From JAXHUA01 sp034189695 (lineage in GTDB: Bacteria; Chloroflexota; Dehalococcoidia; E44-bin15), in NCBI GenBank assembly GCA_034189695.1, contig JAXHUA010000100.1:1-17437 (forward strand): a stretch of DNA of 17,437 nt, in the 5' to 3' direction. Below, piece after piece: positions 14,202-17,437 of the stretch; position 1 is the stretch's first letter, and every line of letters begins with the position of its first letter. The notes under the pieces were generated by a model. It was given only the letters and a program-made list of their open reading frames with translations, made no database searches and was not told the DNA's origin. A program made the translations under genes and the position numbers.

Positions 14202-15599
14202 TTACGAGGTGGCGGCCCTGCGCTCGTGGTACTCGATGAGCTTGCTCATGGCCCTGGCCGCCCTCTGGACCGAGGGGAAGGAAGCCACACCGGCCTCGGC
14301 GCAGGCCTGCTGTCTCTCGTAGCACAACTGCGCCCCTTCGGGTGTGGCGACGTACTCCAGGATAACGGCGGTAGGCTTGGTGCGCTCGGCGGCGTACTGT
14401 ATGAGGACGTCGAGCGACTGGCCCGGGTCCTGGTAGAAGGGCGTGATGTTGTGGGGTAGGCGCAGGAAGAGCATGTCCACGCCGTCCCAATCGGCTATCG
14501 CGCGTATGAGGGCGTCGGTACCCTCCGGTGTGGCTTGTGGGTCCACCGGATTGACGAAGATGTTGCCCGCCGGGTTGTTGACGAACGTCGCCAGCCTCTG
14601 CCTCAAGTCGTCGGGGAGCGAGGGCATGGTCAAGCCGGCCTCCACACAGTGGTCCGCCGACACGACGCTGGCCCCGCCACCCAGTCCGGTAACATTCACG
14701 TTACGCCCGCGTGGGGGGGGCATGAACAGGAAAGCTGTTATGACGTCCGCCATCTCGTCCACATCGTGGACCTGGATTGCCCCCGCCTGGCTCATCAGTG
14801 CGTCCCACTCATCGTCGGCGACGGGGACGGAGCCGGTATGAGCCGAGGCCGTGGCCGCCGCCAGCGGCGTGTGCCCGCCCTTCAGCACAACAACCGGCTT
14901 GGTGCACGTCACTTCGCGAAGAAGTGTGGAGAACCTGCCGGCATCCTTCAACCCCTCCATGTACGCGGCGATGACGCGGGTGTCCGGATCGCGGGCGAAG
15001 TGGTCCAGGAGGTCGCACTCATTGAGGTCGCAAGCATTGCCGTAGCTGAGTGCCTTGGTGAAGTAGGCGCCCCGGGCCACCGCCGCGCGGATGGCGTAGG
15101 TGGTGTTGCCGCCGCTCTGGCCGAAGAGCCCCACCGGCCCGCTCTCGCGGGGAAGCCCCTGCGCCAGGGAAAGCCCGGTCGCCGGGCAGTAGATGCCCAT
15201 GCAGTTGGGCCCCAGGATGCGGGTGCCGGTGCCGCGTACCAGCGCGGCGAGCTCGGCCTCCAGCCTGGCGCCCTCTTCGTCCTTCTCGCTGAAGCCGGCG
15301 GTGAAGAAAGCCACCAGCTTCACCTCCTTGGCGATGCAGTCCCTGACGAACTGGGGCGAGGACTTCGCCGGTATGAAGGCGAACACGTAGTCGACCGAAT
15401 CGGGGATATCGTTGAGGTCGGCGTAGCAGGGCAGGCCGAAGACCTCGGTAAGCGAGCGGCTTATGGGGTAGATGGTGCCCTCGAAGCCGGCGGAGAGGTG
15501 GCTTTCGAGCAGCGCCTGTCCGATGCGGGAGACGCCGGCGAAGGCGATCGACCTGGGATGAAACAGGTACTCCAGGCTGGTACTGCCGTCAGTGCTCAC
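14202..15599 (-). CDS. NDP-forming acyl-CoA ligase, alpha-type (CoA-binding) protein, copy 2
   Basis: The 465-residue product is a diverged paralogue of the ligase-like gene at 8755. It shares the order of motifs: LEYLFHPRSIAFAGVSRIGQ (9-28), AFFTAGFSEKDEE (97-109), ILGPNCMGIYCPATG (128-142), LFGQSGGNTTYA (158-169), LSYGNACDLNECDLLDHFARDPDTRVIAAYMEG and the phospho-histidine motif ASAHTGSVPV with H254. As in copy 1, the ATP-grasp domain is absent. GTG 15599 was chosen because the conserved region begins ten residues later and GGAGG (plus 15611-15615) lies 11 bases upstream. The frame stays open to 15767 and ATG 15701 is an alternative, but that extension is unlike the family. It faces the 4Fe-4S gene downstream on the same strand and may be cotranscribed with it. 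Confidence 0.83.
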   Translation of the reverse strand: MSTDGSTSLEYLFHPRSIAFAGVSRIGQALLESHLSAGFEGTIYPISRSLTEVFGLPCYADLNDIPDSVDYVFAFIPAKSSPQFVRDCIAKEVKLVAFFTAGFSEKDEEGARLEAELAALVRGTGTRILGPNCMGIYCPATGLSLAQGLPRESGPVGLFGQSGGNTTYAIRAAVARGAYFTKALSYGNACDLNECDLLDHFARDPDTRVIAAYMEGLKDAGRFSTLLREVTCTKPVVVLKGGHTPLAAATASAHTGSVPVADDEWDALMSQAGAIQVHDVDEMADVITAFLFMPPPRGRNVNVTGLGGGASVVSADHCVEAGLTMPSLPDDLRQRLATFVNNPAGNIFVNPVDPQATPEGTDALIRAIADWDGVDMLFLRLPHNITPFYQDPGQSLDVLIQYAAERTKPTAVILEYVATPEGAQLCYERQQACAEAGVASFPSVQRAARAMSKLIEYHERRAATS

Positions 15600-15795
15600 T
15601 CTATTGAAGACCTCCAGCGCCGAGCATGCTCTGGCCGTCGCCTGCCGGGTACCGCGCCCGCGGTGGATGTTCGGCTGCGCGGGTACCTCGTGCCAAAGCA
15701 TACACGTATCAGCGCTGGAAGGAAAGGGGGGGTACACGCTGTTTCTGCTGGGGGCTCCGCCTGTCATGAACGGCAGCAGCAGGCGTGGGTAGGGC

Positions 15796-15837
15796 GGAGC
15801 ATCTGCTCCACCCGGGCCTGGAGCGGATGCTCCAGGC
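15796..15837. repeat. Pair of palindromes
   Basis: GGAGCA-TC-TGCTCC (15796-15809) and GCCTGGAGC-GGAT-GCTCCAGGC (15816-15837) each form a perfect hairpin. The two are also inverted copies of one another (13 of 14 bases), so the whole stretch is a nested near-palindrome. It resembles a REP-type dispersed element. It lies in the 661-base stretch without genes between ligase copy 2 and queA (15600-16260), most of which is repeats. Confidence 0.6.
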
Positions 15838-15890
15838 TACCCGACATTGGGGGGGCACGCAGCCTTTCCGCCGCCAGCACCACGCCAAAA

Positions 15891-15945
15891 GCGGCAGCAA
15901 GTACGAGAAACCCCCTCCCTCTAGCTCCCTCCCGCCAGGGGAGGG
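15891..15945 (+). repeat. Degenerate partial copy of the 72-bp repeat
   Basis: GCGGCAGCAAGTACGAGAAA (15891-15910) matches the start of the two full copies downstream (GCGGCAGCAAGTGCAGAAA) with small differences. It is followed by a C-rich and G-rich pair, CTCCCTCCC and GGGGAGGGAG, which again can fold into a hairpin. Confidence 0.5.
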
Positions 15946-15977
15946 AGCACTCACTTGTTCTCCCACGGGCGCCGCGA

Positions 15978-16049
15978 GTCAGGAGCGGCAGCAAGTGCAG
16001 AAACCCTCTCCCTTGAGGGGAGAGGGTAAGGGTGGGGGTGGAGCGTGTC
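15978..16049 (+). repeat. 72-bp dispersed repeat, copy 1
   Basis: It is identical to copy 2 at 16116-16187 except for one base (71 of 72). Inside it CCCTCTCCC (16004-16012) and GGGAGAGGG (16018-16026) form a perfect 9-bp stem with a TTGAG loop. No reading frame is supported. The length, the hairpin and the intergenic position fit a REP-like or miniature non-autonomous element. Confidence 0.8.
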
Positions 16050-16076
16050 TCGCCTGGGTTTCCCCGCCTCACCGCA

Positions 16077-16116
16077 CCGGGATTGCTTCGTCGCCACCGC
16101 TCCTCGCAATGACATG
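16077..16116 (+). repeat. 40-bp repeat, left copy (inverted relative to 17395-17434)
   Basis: The stretch starts CCGGGATTGCTTCGTCGC and ends CGCTCCTCGCAATGACATG. It matches the reverse complement of 17395-17434 at 37 of 40 positions, with the three differences adjacent in the centre. The outer ATTGC and GCAAT are themselves inverted. I recall similar sequences scattered between genes in many environmental genomes. It lies between the two 72-bp repeats. Confidence 0.75.
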
Positions 16117-16187
16117 TCAGGAGCGGCAGCAAGTGCAGAAACCCTCTCCCTTGAGGGGAGAGGGTAAGGGTGAGGGTGGAGCGTGTC
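16116..16187 (+). repeat. 72-bp dispersed repeat, copy 2
   Basis: Direct repeat of 15978-16049, offset by 138 bases, with a single G/A difference. It carries the same 9-bp hairpin at 16142-16164. Copy 2 abuts the 40-bp repeat, so one larger unit may have been built from both. It ends 37 bases before the -35 box of queA. Confidence 0.8.
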
Positions 16188-16223
16188 GCGACGTTGCCGT
16201 GGTAGGGATCGAGGCGTGGCAAC

Positions 16224-16253
16224 TCGACACTATCGGAAAGGCAGACGTATAAT
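16224..16253 (+). promoter_or_regulatory. Probable promoter of queA, leaderless
   Basis: TCGACA (16224-16229), an 18-base spacer and a perfect TATAAT (16248-16253) end 7 bases before the ATG at 16261. Transcription would start at about 16260, essentially at the start codon, and no Shine-Dalgarno sequence is present. Confidence 0.7.
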
Positions 16254-16260
16254 CGCAGAC

Positions 16261-17286
16261 ATGAACACCGCCGACTTCGACTACGACCTCCCGCCGGAGT
16301 TCATCGCCCAGACACCGGTAGAGCCACGAGACCACTCACGGCTCATGGTGCTGGAGCGAGCGGATGGGTCGATGGCGCACCGCCGGTTCCACGACATCGT
16401 GGACTGCCTGGGCGAGGGCGACGTGCTGGTGTTCAACGACAGCCGCGTCATCCCGGCGCGGCTCATGGGGCGCAAGGCGGGCACGGGGGGGAGGGTCGAG
16501 CTGCTGCTGCTGCGCCGGGTCGAGCCCGGGCTATGGGAGACGCTGGTGCGGCCGGGGCGGCGCGTCGGCCCGGGAACGGCGATAGAGGTCAGCGCCGACG
16601 ATGGCTCGGTGGGCGTGTGCGGTGAGATCGTCGAGACGAAGGTGCGGGGCATCCGGGTGGTGCGCTTCGCCGATGAGGCCGCCCTCGAGGCGCTGGGGCA
16701 GGTGCCGCTCCCGCCGTACATTCATGCGCCCGTGGCCGACCCGGAGCGCTATCAAACGGTGTATGCCAGGGTGAAAGGGAGCGTGGCGGCGCCGACGGCG
16801 GGGCTTCACTTCACGCCGGAGCTGCTGCACCGGCTCGCTGGTAAGGGCGTTCAGTTCGCCTTCATCACGTTGCACGTCGGGCTGGACACGTTTCTCCCGG
16901 TGCGGGTGGAGGACCCCCGGCAGCACCCCATGCATTCGGAGTACTGCGAGGTACGGGAAGAGGTAGCGCGGGAGCTGTCGCGGGCGAAGCAGGAGGGGCG
17001 GCGGGTTGTATGCGTCGGCACCACCGTCGTGCGGGCGCTGGAGCATGCGGCGATAGGGGGCCGTGGAGTCGAAGCGTTCCGCGGGTGGACCGACATCCTG
17101 ATTCTTCCGGGGCACCGCTTCCAGAGCGTCGACGCGCTCATCACCAACTTCCACCTGCCGCGCTCCACACTGCTGATGCTGGTGTCGGCCTTTGCCGGGC
17201 GGGAGCTGGTGCTTAGGGCCTACTGCGAGGCGATGCGCCAGGGCTACCGCTTCTACAGCTTCGGCGACGCCATGCTGGTTGTGTAG
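16261..17286 (+). CDS. queA: S-adenosylmethionine:tRNA ribosyltransferase-isomerase
   Basis: The product has 341 residues, the normal QueA length. It transfers and isomerises the ribose of S-adenosylmethionine onto 7-aminomethyl-7-deazaguanine in position 34 of tRNAs with GUN anticodons, making epoxyqueuosine. Motifs: FDYDLPPEFIAQTPVEPRD (6-24), GDVLVFNDSRVIPARLMG (53-70), VPLPPYIHAP (148-157), GSVAAPTAGLHFTPELL (173-189), ITLHVGLDTF (202-211), TTVVRALE (254-261) and TNFHLPRSTLLMLVSAF (295-311). The frame is open upstream to 16183 through the repeat, but the family's usual start and the -10 box 7 bases away both support ATG 16261. No tgt, queG or queC-E gene is in view. Confidence 0.97.
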   Translation: MNTADFDYDLPPEFIAQTPVEPRDHSRLMVLERADGSMAHRRFHDIVDCLGEGDVLVFNDSRVIPARLMGRKAGTGGRVELLLLRRVEPGLWETLVRPGRRVGPGTAIEVSADDGSVGVCGEIVETKVRGIRVVRFADEAALEALGQVPLPPYIHAPVADPERYQTVYARVKGSVAAPTAGLHFTPELLHRLAGKGVQFAFITLHVGLDTFLPVRVEDPRQHPMHSEYCEVREEVARELSRAKQEGRRVVCVGTTVVRALEHAAIGGRGVEAFRGWTDILILPGHRFQSVDALITNFHLPRSTLLMLVSAFAGRELVLRAYCEAMRQGYRFYSFGDAMLVV

Positions 17287-17394
17287 GCGGAGCTAGTGCT
17301 GGTTCGGGCGCTTGATGGTTGGCCTTTCACCTTCACCCTTCGACTGGTTCAGGGCAGGCCCTTACCCTCTCTTTTCGCACTCGGTGCCGCCTTG
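17287..17394. other. Non-coding tail after queA
   Basis: No supported gene. AGGGC-AG-GCCCT (17351-17362), followed by a C/T-rich run ending in TTTT (to 17375), is a weak terminator candidate for queA. The pyrimidine-rich stretches recall the C-rich arm of the 72-bp repeat but do not align well enough to call a copy. Confidence 0.35.
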
Positions 17395-17434
17395 CATGTC
17401 ATTGCGAGGAGCGACAGCGACGAAGCAATCCCGG
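17395..17434 (-). repeat. 40-bp repeat, right copy (inverted relative to 16077-16116)
   Basis: Reverse-complement match to 16077-16116 at 37 of 40 positions. With the left copy it brackets queA as a pair of inverted repeats about 1.3 kb apart. The element may extend past the window edge. Confidence 0.75.
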
Positions 17435-17437
17435 GAG

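Noticed and set aside
14535..16016. A 493-codon open frame antisense to ligase copy 2, extending into the repeats
   Set aside because: The opposite strand holds clear family motifs. This frame also reads through palindromes and repeats, which real genes rarely do.
15978..16187. Possible CRISPR array
   Set aside because: There are only two good 72-bp copies, 66 bases apart, with another dispersed repeat in between. The copies are too long, there is no cas gene, and they carry an internal 9-bp hairpin typical of REP-like elements.

Overview
The window is GC-rich bacterial chromosome and has the look of an anaerobic, uncultured Chloroflexota (Dehalococcoidia-like) genome. That placement is an inference from gene content and style: a type III pantothenate kinase, ThyX, stand-alone alpha-type NDP-forming acyl-CoA ligases and benzoyl-CoA-reductase/2-hydroxyacyl-CoA-dehydratase proteins. 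No rRNA or tRNA is present to confirm it.

Left part (1-8687), housekeeping. On the minus strand gatB (tRNA-dependent amidotransferase) is followed two bases later by secG, which runs off the left edge. A small membrane protein of the COG2426 export family is divergent from gatB and converges on pcm (protein-isoaspartate methyltransferase). A DUF72/YecE gene is divergent from pcm. Next is a tight four-gene minus-strand operon, acpS-nnr-coaX-coaBC, with overlapping or nearly touching genes. It is CoA-centred: CoaX and CoaBC make CoA, AcpS spends it to activate acyl carrier protein, and Nnr repairs hydrated NAD(P)H. thyX is divergent from acpS.

Middle part (8755-15599), the accessory region. 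Three plus-strand genes encode an alpha-type NDP-forming acyl-CoA ligase and two different subunits of the BcrB/BcrC-HgdA/HgdB dehydratase-reductase family. Two minus-strand genes converge on them: a second alpha-type ligase and a protein with a winged-helix-like N terminus, a cysteine-dense centre and two ferredoxin clusters. Together they look like a module for activating an organic acid to its CoA ester and then carrying out low-potential radical chemistry on it. Neither the ATP-grasp (beta) half of the ligase nor the ATP-driven activase of the dehydratase is encoded here, so the substrate and the completeness of the pathway are unknown.

Right part (15600-17437). About 660 bp of non-coding DNA holds palindromes and dispersed repeats, followed by queA (queuosine biosynthesis). 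A 40-bp inverted repeat flanks queA.

Several genes (gatB, the COG2426 gene, queA) have a sigma70-type -10 box only 3-9 bases from the start codon and no Shine-Dalgarno sequence, suggesting leaderless mRNAs. Genes inside operons have good Shine-Dalgarno sites.
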